DNA from: Clostridium paraputrificum | GTDB taxonomy: Bacteria > Bacillota > Clostridia > Clostridiales > Clostridiaceae | Assembly (NCBI RefSeq): GCF_900447045.1 | Contig: NZ_UAWH01000018.1 | Coordinates: 1 to 64,000, forward strand | Direction of reading: 5' to 3' | Length of the DNA stretch: 64,000 nucleotides | Shown: positions 26,735 to 36,130 of the stretch, in pieces | Layout of the letters: each line of letters begins with the position of its first letter | How positions within the stretch are numbered: the first letter of the stretch is position 1 | The notes under the pieces: model-generated | What the model was told of the DNA's origin: nothing | Databases searched by the model: none | Seen by the model: the letters and a program-made list of their open reading frames with translations, nothing else | Made by a program: the position numbers and the translations under genes

Positions 26735-27904
26735 ATGGATTTTGATTTAATTGCTACCACTACTTTTGGTATAGAAGGTATAACAGCTAAAGAATTAAGA
26801 GCTTTAGGATATGATGATGTTAAGGTTGATACAAGTAAGGTGCATTTTAAAGGAGATGAGATGGATATTGCTATTGCTAATATTCATTTAAGAACCGCTG
26901 ATAGAGTTTTAATTAAAATGGCAGAGTTTGAAGCTAGAAGCTTTGAAGAATTATTCCAAGGAACAAAGAAGGTAAATTGGAGTAAATTAATACCTAAGAA
27001 CGGTAAGATGCATGTTATAGGAAAGTCAGTGAAGTCAACTTTATATAGTGTTCCTGATTGTCAATCAATTGTTAAAAAAGCTATTATAACTAGCATGAGT
27101 GAAGCTTACGGTATAACAGAATTTAAAGAAGATGGGCCTGTATATAAAATAGAGGTTGCCATATTAAAAGATAAGGTAACCTTAACAATAGATACATCTG
27201 GTTCAGGGTTACATAAGAGAGGATATAGAGAAAATTCAGGAGCTGCACCTTTAAAAGAAACTTTAGCAGCAGCCATGATACTTCAATCAAGATGGCAAGA
27301 TTCTTATGAACTTATAGATCCTTTCTGTGGTTCAGGGACAATCTTAATTGAGGCTGCTATGATTGCTCAAAATATAGCACCAGGATTAAATAGAGAATTT
27401 GTATGTGAAACATGGCCAACTATGCCTATGTACATTTTTAATGGAGTTAGAGATGGAGCAAGAAAATCTATAAAAAATAAAGATATTAAGCTTGTTGGGT
27501 ATGATATTGATACATGGGTTTTAAGAACAGCAGAAAATAATGCAGTTAAAGCAGGAGTAAGTCAGTGGATAGAATTCCATAAGAGAGATTTTAGAGAGTT
27601 TTCTAATAAGAGAAAATATGGATTTATAATTTCTAATCCACCATATGGTGAAAGATTAAGTGATAAGAGAGAAGTTGAAGAGCTTTATAGAAAGTTTGGA
27701 AAGTATAAGGAAGATTATAAAAATTGGGAATTTAATATTCTTACATCATATGAAGGTTTTGAAAAGCCATTTGGAAGAAAGGCAACAAAAAATAGAAAAT
27801 TATTTAATGGTAAATTAAAATGTTATTACTATCAATATTTTGATAATGATTTAATTAAGAATGAAGGTAGTACTGTAATACAAGAAATGATTAGAAATAG
27901 CTAA
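26735..27904 (+). CDS. THUMP-domain class I SAM-dependent RNA methyltransferase (RlmL N-terminal-like/YpsC)
   Basis: The 389-residue protein has an N-terminal ferredoxin-like and THUMP region (about 5-155, with GIEGITAKELRALGYDDVKV) and a C-terminal UPF0020 methyltransferase domain. The SAM loop is LIDPFCGSGTILIEAA (about 191-206) and the catalytic motif is ISNPPYGERL. Members methylate N2 of guanosine in 23S rRNA, or have unknown targets in Firmicutes (YpsC). AAGGAGAATAAC precedes the ATG. Confidence 0.9.
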   Translation: MDFDLIATTTFGIEGITAKELRALGYDDVKVDTSKVHFKGDEMDIAIANIHLRTADRVLIKMAEFEARSFEELFQGTKKVNWSKLIPKNGKMHVIGKSVKSTLYSVPDCQSIVKKAIITSMSEAYGITEFKEDGPVYKIEVAILKDKVTLTIDTSGSGLHKRGYRENSGAAPLKETLAAAMILQSRWQDSYELIDPFCGSGTILIEAAMIAQNIAPGLNREFVCETWPTMPMYIFNGVRDGARKSIKNKDIKLVGYDIDTWVLRTAENNAVKAGVSQWIEFHKRDFREFSNKRKYGFIISNPPYGERLSDKREVEELYRKFGKYKEDYKNWEFNILTSYEGFEKPFGRKATKNRKLFNGKLKCYYYQYFDNDLIKNEGSTVIQEMIRNS

Positions 27905-27940
27905 TAAAAGAACCAGAGGACTTTCTCTGGTTCTTTTATT
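27903..27940. terminator. Bidirectional terminator between methyltransferase gene and rqcH
   Basis: AATAAAAGAACCAGAG (27903-27918) pairs perfectly with CTCTGGTTCTTTTATT (27925-27940). The stem overlaps the last bases of the convergent rqcH gene and works on either strand. Confidence 0.92.
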
Positions 27941-29681
27941 ATAGTTTTTGTATTTTTAAGCTTTCATAGTCCTTAGGATCTACAAACATAGTTTTATTAG
28001 TATAATATATAACCATACCTGGTTTAGCCCCATTTGGTTTCTTTAAGTTTTTAACTTCTGTATAATCAACTGATACTTTAGAATCATTTTTACCTTTACT
28101 ATAATAGGCAGCTATAATTCCAGCTTCCTCTAAAGTAATTTCATCTACAGGATTTGCTTGTATAATTACATGTGATCCAGGAATGTTTTTTGTGTGAAGC
28201 CACATATCATTTCTATTTGCAAACTTAAGGCTTAGGTAATCATTTTGTAAGTTATTTTTACCTACATAAATATCTATGCCTTGAGATGATAAGAAGTGTA
28301 GAGGCTTGCTATCCTTTACTTTTTTATTACCTTTAGATGTATTTTTAAATTTAATATATCCTGTTTCCATTAATTCCTTTTTAATTTGTTCAATTTCATC
28401 ATATGATTCTACATTTAATATATTTGTTAAAACAGAATTTAAATAATTTAATTCATCTTCGTTCTTTTCAAGCTGCTCTAAGGCCCATTCCTCAGATTTT
28501 TTTAATTTATTATATTTTTTATAGTACTTTTGAATATTTTCAGAAGGACTTTTATTAGGATCAAGGGAAATAGTTAAATATTCTTCTTCCTTATCGTTAT
28601 AAAAGTTTAGTAAGGAGATTTTATCATCTCCAGGCTTTATCATATAAATATAAGAAGTAAGTAAATCACCCTTTATTTTATAGCCATCTTTCTTTCCACC
28701 TTCTTCAATATTTCCATTTAATATTTTAGACTTTTTATTACATCTATCTATATTAGTATGTATTAATTTTTGAAGGGAAATGGATCTATTATTTAATCTA
28801 TCTTGTTTATCTTTAGTTCTAAAGAAATCATCAAGAATAATAGATGGATTTTCATATTTTATATTTTTATAACCATTATAGTATGAATTTAAATTAGCAC
28901 AATAAAAGTCTTTATATATACCATCAGAATCCGTAATAATATTAAAGGAAGGATGGTTACAAATATCATTTATTGAACTTGTTGTATATTTATATAATGA
29001 TGAAATATTACTAGTAGATATATTTTCTTTTAAAGAATTTTCATAAAGCTCTTTTGAAAGTGGTTTTGAAACTCCTGTTAAAAGCTTAGAGAAAAATAAA
29101 TCATTATATTCTAAGTTATTTTCCTTAATAAAATTAGTCATTTCATTTATATCTAGGCTAAAAGGATTTAGTTTTGTAGACTTGGGTGGTTCAACATAAG
29201 TAGCTCCAGGATATAATACTCTATAACTATTAATATCTGGTGTTATATGTTTTATAGATTCCATTATTTTATTATCTCTATTTCTAACTAAAGTAATGTT
29301 AGAGTGTCTACCCATTATTTCAACTATAAGAGAATATTCACTATCAAATCCAAGTTCATCCCTTGATTCTACTTTAATTATTACAATTCTATCTCCATCT
29401 TTTTGATACACGTCAACAATTCTACCAGATGTAAGATACTTTCTTAAAACCATAAGATACATTGGTGCTTTAAGAGGATTTTCTTTAGAAGTTTCAGTAA
29501 AATGAATCCTTGGAAATTTTGATGAAGCAGATATAAGAAGTTTATAATTCTTTCTATCTTTTCTAATAGTTAATATTACCTCATCTTTTTCAGGTTGATT
29601 AATTTTATCTATTTTACTGTCTATTAATACATCTTTAAGATTATTAATTAAACTGTTTAAAAATATTCCGTCTAGTGCCAT
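27939..29681 (-). CDS. rqcH: RqcH/Rqc2-family ribosome quality-control factor (NFACT; FbpA-type)
   Basis: The 580-residue protein begins MALDGIFLNSLINNLKDVL and has the NFACT-N domain with EIMGRHSNITLV (about 126-137), central coiled-coils (about 385-445) and the NFACT-R domain with NRNDMWLHTKNIPGSHVII. RqcH recruits tRNA-Ala to stalled 50S subunits and adds alanine tails that mark nascent chains for degradation. Older annotations call it fibronectin-binding protein. It is a single gene on the minus strand. Presence of ylmH elsewhere in the window gives two factors associated with the same ribosome-rescue pathway. Confidence 0.94.
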   Translation of the reverse strand: MALDGIFLNSLINNLKDVLIDSKIDKINQPEKDEVILTIRKDRKNYKLLISASSKFPRIHFTETSKENPLKAPMYLMVLRKYLTSGRIVDVYQKDGDRIVIIKVESRDELGFDSEYSLIVEIMGRHSNITLVRNRDNKIMESIKHITPDINSYRVLYPGATYVEPPKSTKLNPFSLDINEMTNFIKENNLEYNDLFFSKLLTGVSKPLSKELYENSLKENISTSNISSLYKYTTSSINDICNHPSFNIITDSDGIYKDFYCANLNSYYNGYKNIKYENPSIILDDFFRTKDKQDRLNNRSISLQKLIHTNIDRCNKKSKILNGNIEEGGKKDGYKIKGDLLTSYIYMIKPGDDKISLLNFYNDKEEEYLTISLDPNKSPSENIQKYYKKYNKLKKSEEWALEQLEKNEDELNYLNSVLTNILNVESYDEIEQIKKELMETGYIKFKNTSKGNKKVKDSKPLHFLSSQGIDIYVGKNNLQNDYLSLKFANRNDMWLHTKNIPGSHVIIQANPVDEITLEEAGIIAAYYSKGKNDSKVSVDYTEVKNLKKPNGAKPGMVIYYTNKTMFVDPKDYESLKIQKL

Positions 29682-29928
29682 ATTATTCTTCCTTTCAATA
29701 TAATAAACTTAGTATACCATTAAAAATATGGTAAGTTAAGTGTAATGAATTTGTAATATTTTTATTGGCAAAATAAGAAGGAATTATTAATGAAAAGATA
29801 GAAGTAAATATATTAATAAAATATATTGTAATTGGTCATATTAAAGAGTATTATGTAATACGGAAATAGTGCTTTTATATATAGAAATGTATAGAATATA
29901 ATACTGAATGTGATTTGAGGGAGAAGAG

Positions 29929-30933
29929 ATGAAGATTAGTAGAAGTAGGAGAGTTGGGACAATAGGTATTTTATTCTGTTCTTTATTTTTAATGTCATGT
30001 AGTAAACCTAGTGATGATGTTGAAATGGTGGAAGGGATTAAGTTAAATAAGGGAGCAATTATAGAAAATGACGGGGGAAATTATTCAAATTATAACTATA
30101 GACAAGGGAAGTATGAGAAGGTTAATGATGATGAAGTAATAGGATTATATGAGCATAATAGCGATAATTATATTGCACAAAAAGATGGTAAGTATATTGC
30201 TTTTTATAGTGGTAAAATAATTGAGCTTTCAAATATTGAAATTGGAGATGATGGACTAAAAATGTCTCCAAGTGGTGAATATCTATCATTATATAGAAAT
30301 ATAGATGGGGTTACTACCTATAAGGTAATTAGGTTATCAAATGGTGAATATGTAGATTTTAATACTGATACAGGTATATCAGGTCATTATTTAGATTGGA
30401 TAGATTCTAATACTTTAGTTTACTATGGAGTAAATAATGAAGGAGTTAATGGCATTTTTACATATAATCTAGAAAGTAGTGAAGAAAAGTTACTTTATAA
30501 TATTGATGGGGGTATAGTTCAGTATTTAAGTACAGATTCTGAAGGTATAGTTATATTACAGGAAACGATTAATGATGAGAAAATACTTCAAGTTATTAAT
30601 AGTAAAACTAGTGAAGTGAAAACTATATCTAAAGATATAACTAGATTGTATGATATAGTTAATGTTGATGGAAATTATTATGTTTTAGGTGAATTTAATG
30701 ATGGAATATTATCTATATATAAGTTACAAGATGGTAAGCATTATAGGCTAATCTTTGATTTTCCTAGTAGTATTAAAGCAACTAGATATGGATTGGCAGT
30801 AGATGAAGATGGAAATATTTTATTCATTGGAAGTAATTCAGATCCTGAACTAGAAGAAATATATAGTATAAGCAAAGATGGAACAATAAGAAAAGTTTCA
30901 GAATCTAAAAATGAATATTCTTTTGTAAAATAG
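29929..30933 (+). CDS. Lipoprotein with beta-propeller-like repeats
   Basis: The 334-residue protein has a basic N-terminus (MKISRSRRVG), a hydrophobic core and a lipobox-like LMSC with Cys24 as predicted lipidated residue. The mature part is rich in short beta-strand segments with repeated G-x-Y/G-x-Y-x-S motifs (for example MSPSGEYLSLYRNIDG and DEDGNILFIGSNSD), compatible with a WD40/TolB-like propeller. I do not recognise the family. It starts after TTGAGGGAGAAGAG and is followed by its own terminator, just before the pilus operon. Confidence 0.75.
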   Translation: MKISRSRRVGTIGILFCSLFLMSCSKPSDDVEMVEGIKLNKGAIIENDGGNYSNYNYRQGKYEKVNDDEVIGLYEHNSDNYIAQKDGKYIAFYSGKIIELSNIEIGDDGLKMSPSGEYLSLYRNIDGVTTYKVIRLSNGEYVDFNTDTGISGHYLDWIDSNTLVYYGVNNEGVNGIFTYNLESSEEKLLYNIDGGIVQYLSTDSEGIVILQETINDEKILQVINSKTSEVKTISKDITRLYDIVNVDGNYYVLGEFNDGILSIYKLQDGKHYRLIFDFPSSIKATRYGLAVDEDGNILFIGSNSDPELEEIYSISKDGTIRKVSESKNEYSFVK

Positions 30934-30967
30934 GTAAGAGAAATCTTACCTATTTTTATTTTTTTGT
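30931..30967 (+). terminator. Terminator after the propeller lipoprotein gene
   Basis: TAGGTAAGA (30931-30939) and TCTTACCTA (30944-30952) form a 9-bp stem with loop GAAA, followed by TTTTTATTTTTTTT. The stem contains the stop codon of the lipoprotein. Confidence 0.92.
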
Positions 30968-31014
30968 ATATTATGTGGCCAAGATGGCAAGGTTCTAGAA
31001 GTGGAGGTGTAAAG

Positions 31015-32385
31015 TTGTCAAATAATGATAGATTAATAGATAAAATAGATATAAGAGTAGCAAGAAAATTGTCTATAAATCAAGCAAAAGAGTATGGAAT
31101 CTTACCTATTTATGAAGATGAAAAAAATGTTTATATTGCAGCAACAGAAACACCCAATAATGAAATAATTGATATATTAAGTTTTTTGTTTAACAAGAAA
31201 ATAAAACTTATTTATAGAGAAAAAGATGAAATTTTAGAGCTAATTCAGAATATGTTGAATTTTAAAATGGAAGATATAGAAGCAGTGATATTTGAAGAAG
31301 CTATAGCATGTAATGCAAGTGATATACACTATGAACCAGAAGAAAATGGGTTAAATATTAGATTTAGAATAAATGGCTCATTAACATTAGTAAGAAAATT
31401 AAGTTTAGAGGATTATCAAAAAATATCATCTAGATTAAAAATTAAGGCTGACATGGATATTACGGAAAAAAGAAGACCCCAGGATGGGAAGCTTTTTATG
31501 TGGTGTAAGGATAAAAAATATAATTGTAGATTATCTACAGTGCCAGTTATATATGGAGAGAAAATTGTTCTTAGAATTCTTTATAGTGATAGATTTTTAA
31601 CCCCTATAGAAGATTTACAGTTTACTAGGGAACAGCAAGAAACATTAAGCAGAATTATTAGACTTAAAAATGGACTTGTGCTAGTTAATGGACCAACAGG
31701 AAGTGGTAAATCAACAACACTTTATACAATTTTAAATGAAATAAAGGATGACGATATAAATATATCAACCCTCGAAGACCCAGTTGAGGTAACAATGAAG
31801 GGGATAAATCAAGTGAATTTAAATTATAAAATTGGACTTACCTTTGTTGAAGGTTTGCGTAGTCTATTAAGACAGGATCCTAATGTGATAATGGTTGGAG
31901 AAATTAGAGACGAAGAAACTGCGAAAATGGCTGTTAGATCTGCAATAACAGGGCATAAGGTGTATTCTACAATACATACGAAATCACCAAGAGAAGTGTA
32001 TTTAAGGCTTGAAGAAATGGGAGTAAAGGGCTACCTAATAAAAGATGCTTTAGTAGGTATTATTTCTCAAAGGTTAATAAAGCTATTATGTAAATGTAAA
32101 GAGGAAATTGGAGTTATAGACCTTAATGGAGAAAGTATAGAAATATACAAAAAGTGTGGCTGCAATATTTGTAATAATAGTGGATATATTGGTAGGCAAC
32201 TAATTGCATCTGTTTATCATATAGATAAGAAGTTAAAAGGTGAGCTTAGTAAAATATATGAAAAGGAAGATTTACTTTCCAACTGTCAGATGGTAAGTAG
32301 CTTAAGAGATTTACTTTTAAAAGGGGTAATTGATTATTACGATTATTTAAGTATTTTAGAAGGGGAAGAATTAAATGAAGATTAG
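31015..32385 (+). CDS. GspE/PilB-type pilus assembly ATPase
   Basis: The 456-residue protein has an N-terminal MshEN-like part (IDIRVARKLSINQAKEYGILPIYED) and a secretion ATPase domain with Walker A GPTGSGKST, Asp-box STLEDPVE, Walker B LLRQDPNVIMVGEIRDEET and a His-box region ending in TIHTKSP. A zinc site with four cysteines (CKC before, KKCGCNICNNSGY after) is present, as in PilB/GspE. The start is TTG 31015, 5 nt after GGAGGTG; upstream in-frame codons lie within the previous terminator. It powers assembly of a pilus or pseudopilus and heads an operon of nine genes. Confidence 0.92.
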   Translation: MSNNDRLIDKIDIRVARKLSINQAKEYGILPIYEDEKNVYIAATETPNNEIIDILSFLFNKKIKLIYREKDEILELIQNMLNFKMEDIEAVIFEEAIACNASDIHYEPEENGLNIRFRINGSLTLVRKLSLEDYQKISSRLKIKADMDITEKRRPQDGKLFMWCKDKKYNCRLSTVPVIYGEKIVLRILYSDRFLTPIEDLQFTREQQETLSRIIRLKNGLVLVNGPTGSGKSTTLYTILNEIKDDDINISTLEDPVEVTMKGINQVNLNYKIGLTFVEGLRSLLRQDPNVIMVGEIRDEETAKMAVRSAITGHKVYSTIHTKSPREVYLRLEEMGVKGYLIKDALVGIISQRLIKLLCKCKEEIGVIDLNGESIEIYKKCGCNICNNSGYIGRQLIASVYHIDKKLKGELSKIYEKEDLLSNCQMVSSLRDLLLKGVIDYYDYLSILEGEELNED

Positions 32386-33406
32386 CTATGGTGATTTAAC
32401 AATAATAGCTGAAAACTTGGGGAGCTTGTATGAAGATGGTATAGCTATAGGTGATGGACTAGAGCTATTAAATGAATTACCCTTAAGTAAAAATTATAAA
32501 AATAGTATAACTTATATTCGTAACGATATTTTACTAGGAAAAAGCTTAAGTGAAGCTTTTAGTAAGTTTGATGAACTATATCCAGGACTTTTTATTGGAA
32601 TATTAAAGGTAGGAGAAAACAGTGGCCAGCTAGGAAGAACCTTTAATAAGCTTGAAATGTTCTACTCTAAACTAGGTAACATAAAAAAAGAAATAAAAAA
32701 TGCTTTAATATACCCCAGCTTTTTAATAGGTACTTTAATTTTATTAGGAGTTTTTTTAGCATTTGTACTTATTCCATCTTTTTATGAGAGTTATAAAAAT
32801 GCAGGAAGTGAGGCGCCAAAAGTTGCCGAATTCTTATATAATTTAAAACTAAGTTTTAATGATAGTCCTATTTTGTCTATAGTAAGCGTTATATGCTATC
32901 TACCTATAATTCCATTAATAATTTTTCAAGTTTCAAAATACTTTAAAGGAAGATTTAAGTTCATTAGAAAAGTAAAAATTGTGAAAGAGTTAGAAGAATT
33001 TATATTTATGTTGATTTTGTCATTAATTTTAGATAGTGGTGTATCTTTGCCAATAGGTTTTAGTTACTGCTCAGATTCAAATGATATAAAATTTCTAAGT
33101 GACATTTTAAAGGGAATAAATGAAGAGATATTAAAGGGAAAAGAACTTAGTGAGTGCATAAGTAATTTAAGTTTCCTATCTAAGTATTCAATATCAATGA
33201 TAAAGCTTGGTGAGAATAGTGGGTCACTTACAGTAAGGGTAAAAAAGGCAGAAGAGAGATTGGAAAAGAGAACAAAAGAGAGTATTTCAAAGCTCTTATC
33301 ATTAATTCAACCAACTTTAATCATAACTATGGCTCTTGGGGTTTTGGTATTTATATGGGTATTTGTATTACCTATGTTCGATATGATTTATGGAGGAGTT
33401 ATGTAG
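32375..33406 (+). CDS. GspF/PilC-type inner-membrane platform protein
   Basis: The 343-residue protein has two T2SSF domains (about 10-130 and 210-330) and three strong membrane spans near 113-135, 163-188 and 312-335. GVSLPIGFSYCSD and KLGENSGSL show the repeated motif, matching KVGENSGQL in the first domain. It transmits force from the ATPase to pilin subunits. It overlaps the ATPase gene by 11 nt. Confidence 0.92.
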   Translation: MKISYGDLTIIAENLGSLYEDGIAIGDGLELLNELPLSKNYKNSITYIRNDILLGKSLSEAFSKFDELYPGLFIGILKVGENSGQLGRTFNKLEMFYSKLGNIKKEIKNALIYPSFLIGTLILLGVFLAFVLIPSFYESYKNAGSEAPKVAEFLYNLKLSFNDSPILSIVSVICYLPIIPLIIFQVSKYFKGRFKFIRKVKIVKELEEFIFMLILSLILDSGVSLPIGFSYCSDSNDIKFLSDILKGINEEILKGKELSECISNLSFLSKYSISMIKLGENSGSLTVRVKKAEERLEKRTKESISKLLSLIQPTLIITMALGVLVFIWVFVLPMFDMIYGGVM

Positions 33407-33871
33407 TTGAAGAAGGGATATACGCTTATAGAATTGGTAGTAGTAATGCTAATACTTGGGATTATACTTTCATTTAGCTTTAGTGGTTATAATCTTTATA
33501 AAAGTTTTGAGGAAAATATAAAAGTAGAGAATTTTTTATATGAGTTAGAGGACACTTTTTGTTATGGAAGAGATTATTGTAAGAACAATGGTGTTATTGG
33601 GACTATAAAATTAAGAGAATATGAAGATAAGTTTATTATTTTATTTAGTAGCGGAGGTGACACTAAGATTAAAAGGGAATTGGAAAAGAGTATAATGATT
33701 GATAATGATTATGTTTTATTTTATCCGATAGTTGATAGCTATGATATTAGTAAATACGGAATAGTACAATCTAAAACTACACTTCTTAAAGACAGCAGAA
33801 ACAATAAATATCAGCTCTCTATTAATCCAACAGTGAATAATATTTATGTGGGTAAAAGAAAAAATGGTTAG
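33407..33871 (+). CDS. Type IV prepilin-like protein (GspG/GspH type)
   Basis: The 154-residue protein starts MKKGYTLIELVVVMLILGI: a short basic leader, a G|Y prepilin-peptidase cleavage site and the conserved Glu5 of the mature protein. The hydrophobic helix runs to about residue 30. Cys58 and Cys62-like residues (CYGRDYCKNNG) could form a disulfide. It starts at TTG immediately after the stop of the platform gene, within GGAGGAGTTATGTAG. As the first pilin of the operon it may be the main (pseudo)pilin or a GspH-type initiator. Confidence 0.88.
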   Translation: MKKGYTLIELVVVMLILGIILSFSFSGYNLYKSFEENIKVENFLYELEDTFCYGRDYCKNNGVIGTIKLREYEDKFIILFSSGGDTKIKRELEKSIMIDNDYVLFYPIVDSYDISKYGIVQSKTTLLKDSRNNKYQLSINPTVNNIYVGKRKNG

Positions 33872-34271
33872 AAAAGAAAAGGGAAATATACTTTTAGAAT
33901 TAGTGGCTGGTCTTTTTATATTAAGTATAATTGGACTTTTAGCTTTTAATCTAGCAATTTCAGCAAATAAATATCTACAAAATGAAAAGGAAGATAGAGA
34001 AACTTATGAATGCTTTCATGCAGTAGTAAATGAAATAAGATACAACTTAGATAAAGAGAAATTTAAAAGTAAAGCAGTTAGAAATAAGGTTAAGATTCCG
34101 TATGATAAAAATTTACTTGAAGAGTTAAAAAGTAAGGACTTGTTAGATATTGCATATAGTGAGGAAAGCAACTTTTTGATGATAGAATTTAGTGATGAAA
34201 GAAAAGAGTTTGTCATAAGGTTAGAGGATGGTGAAAAGGTATTAGAGCAAAAGGTAATGGGAAGCTTGTAA
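33864..34271 (+). CDS. Type IV prepilin-like protein (GspI type)
   Basis: The 135-residue protein begins MVRKEKGNILLELVAGLFIL: cleavage after KG, mature Asn1 and Glu5 present. The remainder is small and charged, like minor pilins of the GspI class. I start at ATG 33864, which overlaps the previous stop by 8 nt; the GTG at 33846 is further upstream without a ribosome site and lengthens the leader. It overlaps the next pilin frame. Confidence 0.82.
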   Translation: MVRKEKGNILLELVAGLFILSIIGLLAFNLAISANKYLQNEKEDRETYECFHAVVNEIRYNLDKEKFKSKAVRNKVKIPYDKNLLEELKSKDLLDIAYSEESNFLMIEFSDERKEFVIRLEDGEKVLEQKVMGSL

Positions 34272-34720
34272 ATACTAATTCTAATAAAGGATTCACTTTA
34301 CTAGAAACAACAATTTATTTGAGCATATCATTAATAATAATTTCAATTGCAGTAAGTACAGCTATAGAAGCTTATAACTACACTAGAAATTTAATTATTA
34401 AAAGTAGAGAAATCAATCAAGTTTATAATGCTTTTAGTACAATTGATTACTTTTCGTCTAAAGAGGATGTGTTTAAAGTAGATAAAAGTGAAGATACAGT
34501 TGAAATATATGAAAATATAGGAATTGAAAATTATAAGATAAAAAGGGTTTTAAAGAGAGGAAATAATTTAAGTATTGTTCATTACAATGAAACTAATGTT
34601 CAAGAGGTAAGCAATAATCCAATAATAGAAAGCATAGAGGATTTTAAGGTTTATAAAAAAGGAAATCTAGTATATGCAGAAATAACTAAAGGGGGAGAGA
34701 GGTACATTAAATGTATTTAA
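34241..34720 (+). CDS. Type IV prepilin-like protein (GspJ type) without a standard start codon
   Basis: The frame contains a textbook prepilin segment, NKGFTLLETTIYLSISLIII (from 34283), but no ATG, GTG or TTG lies upstream of it before the TGA at 34232. The first standard start, TTG 34319, falls inside the hydrophobic helix and would remove the cleavage site and Glu5. The best remaining candidate is ATT 34241, about 7 nt after GGTG, giving a 16-residue leader. The alternative is a frameshift from the overlapping upstream pilin, or a base error. The rest of the protein (IKRVLKRGNNLSIVHYNE) resembles GspJ-like minor pilins. The start coordinate is tentative. Confidence 0.65.
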   Translation: MRAKGNGKLVNTNSNKGFTLLETTIYLSISLIIISIAVSTAIEAYNYTRNLIIKSREINQVYNAFSTIDYFSSKEDVFKVDKSEDTVEIYENIGIENYKIKRVLKRGNNLSIVHYNETNVQEVSNNPIIESIEDFKVYKKGNLVYAEITKGGERYIKCI

Positions 34721-35094
34721 GAAAAGAAAAAGGTTATGTATTAATTAATCTCATTTATATATTAATGTTAATATCTTTCTTTTCTACAGTATTAGTGACA
34801 ATGATAATAAATGGACTAAAGAGGGAAAAATTTGATCAGTATTATAGCAAAGATATGAAAAGTTATAATTTAGAATGTGAAATAGAAGAGTTAGATAATT
34901 ATTTAATAGTTAATAACACTGCTATAAATTACTTGAAAAATAATAGTGATGACAAGGTATATATAAGAGAAAATGTTTTTTTGAAATATGACATAAATAA
35001 AAAGGTTTTTATTTTAGGTAATGATGAAAATTATACATTTTTAAAAGAAGATGGTAGTGGAAAAAGTTTAATACCTTATAGTTATAGGTATTAA
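34711..35094 (+). CDS. Prepilin-like protein lacking Glu5 (GspK-like position)
   Basis: The 127-residue protein begins MYLRKEKGYVLINLIYILMLI: the KG|Y cleavage site and hydrophobic helix are intact, but the fifth mature residue is Asn instead of Glu. In type II secretion the tip pseudopilin GspK also lacks Glu5. Being fourth in the pilin series, after GspH-, I- and J-like genes, it fits a tip component. At 127 residues it is much shorter than GspK, so the assignment rests on the signal and order. It overlaps the previous gene by 10 nt. Confidence 0.75.
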   Translation: MYLRKEKGYVLINLIYILMLISFFSTVLVTMIINGLKREKFDQYYSKDMKSYNLECEIEELDNYLIVNNTAINYLKNNSDDKVYIRENVFLKYDINKKVFILGNDENYTFLKEDGSGKSLIPYSYRY

Positions 35095-35108
35095 AATGGA
35101 GGTGTTTA

Positions 35109-35750
35109 GTGGAAAATAATTTAATAGAAATATGTAATGAAAAAATTTTCTATAAAAATAATACATACAATTTTTCTTTGGAAATCCTAAGGGGAATTAA
35201 ATTAGGTAAAAAGAGAAAAGTAATAATTTTAGGAGAGGATTTATATACAAAAAAGATAAAGCTAAATAGAAAAGTTAAAGTTAAGGAAGAAGAAATTCAG
35301 ACTGTAATAGAAAGAGCTTTTGGAAGTAGTGAAGATTTTTTGTTTCATTATGAATTTTCTAGAAGAAAAGGTGAACTTATAATATATGCTGTTAAAGGTG
35401 GAATGAAAATACGTGAATTATGCCAAGGAGCAGCATCTATTACAGTAGAGCCTATTCAGATGTGTTTTTTTAAAAAGTTTAAAAAGAATGTAAGGGAAAA
35501 GAACTGGGAAACTTTATTTAGTTATAAGGGAAACTACTATTATATTTCATGTGATAATAATTTTATAGCTAGAAGTTTTGTAGACACTAGCCTTTCAAGG
35601 TTTATTGAGAAATATCTAGAAGTGGAAAGAGAGAAAAATCTAAAAACATACATTGAAGAGGGCATTTCAAAAGAGTTTCCAGAGAGTTATAACACTTTTG
35701 TCATAAAGGATTTTGGAGAGGTATTAAATGCAAAAAAAGTTTATAAATAA
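35109..35750 (+). CDS. Putative cytoplasmic pilus-assembly protein (PilM/GspL-like position)
   Basis: The 213-residue protein has no membrane span and no signal peptide. It starts at GTG after AATGGAGGTG. I see no strong motif: a beta-rich N-terminal half (IEICNEKIFYKNNTYNFSLEILRG) and a helical C-terminus. Its place, directly ahead of a PilN-like bitopic protein and a PilO-like one, suggests a reduced PilM/GspL cytoplasmic partner. It overlaps the next gene by 23 nt. Function is inferred from context only. Confidence 0.6.
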   Translation: MENNLIEICNEKIFYKNNTYNFSLEILRGIKLGKKRKVIILGEDLYTKKIKLNRKVKVKEEEIQTVIERAFGSSEDFLFHYEFSRRKGELIIYAVKGGMKIRELCQGAASITVEPIQMCFFKKFKKNVREKNWETLFSYKGNYYYISCDNNFIARSFVDTSLSRFIEKYLEVEREKNLKTYIEEGISKEFPESYNTFVIKDFGEVLNAKKVYK

Positions 35751-36126
35751 AAATTTTCTACCAATAGAATATGTAAATGATAAGGTGAGGAAAGATTCAA
35801 AGGATGAAAAAAGAGGATTATATATTTTAATAATCACAGCACTTATCTTATTACCGTTTTCATTAAGAAGTATAAATACTAAAGAAGAGGTTAAAATAGA
35901 AAATGTAGAATATGCGAGTGCAAATTGTATAAAAAAGGATGAAGTTATATTTTGGCTTAGTTTAAATAAGAATGGCGTAAAAGGAAATATAGTTAAAAAT
36001 AATGCCTCACTAGAAGTAAGCAACAATGAAACTTTAGAGCAATTAAGTAAAGATGATAAGGTATCTATAAATAATATATATTATCTTGGCGATGATAAAT
36101 ATAAAATAGAACTAATAAAGAGGTAA
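35728..36126 (+). CDS. Putative PilN-like bitopic pilus-assembly protein
   Basis: The 132-residue protein has a short cytoplasmic N-terminus KKFINKNFLPIEYVNDKVRK, which recalls the I-N-L-L-P motif PilN uses to bind PilM. One membrane span (about 30-48, GLYILIITALILLPFSL) and an outside domain follow. The order PilM-like, PilN-like, PilO-like matches the inner-membrane alignment complex of type IV pili. The external domain is smaller than in Gram-negative PilN, and the family assignment is inference. Confidence 0.62.
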   Translation: MQKKFINKNFLPIEYVNDKVRKDSKDEKRGLYILIITALILLPFSLRSINTKEEVKIENVEYASANCIKKDEVIFWLSLNKNGVKGNIVKNNASLEVSNNETLEQLSKDDKVSINNIYYLGDDKYKIELIKR

Positions 36127-36130
36127 TAGT

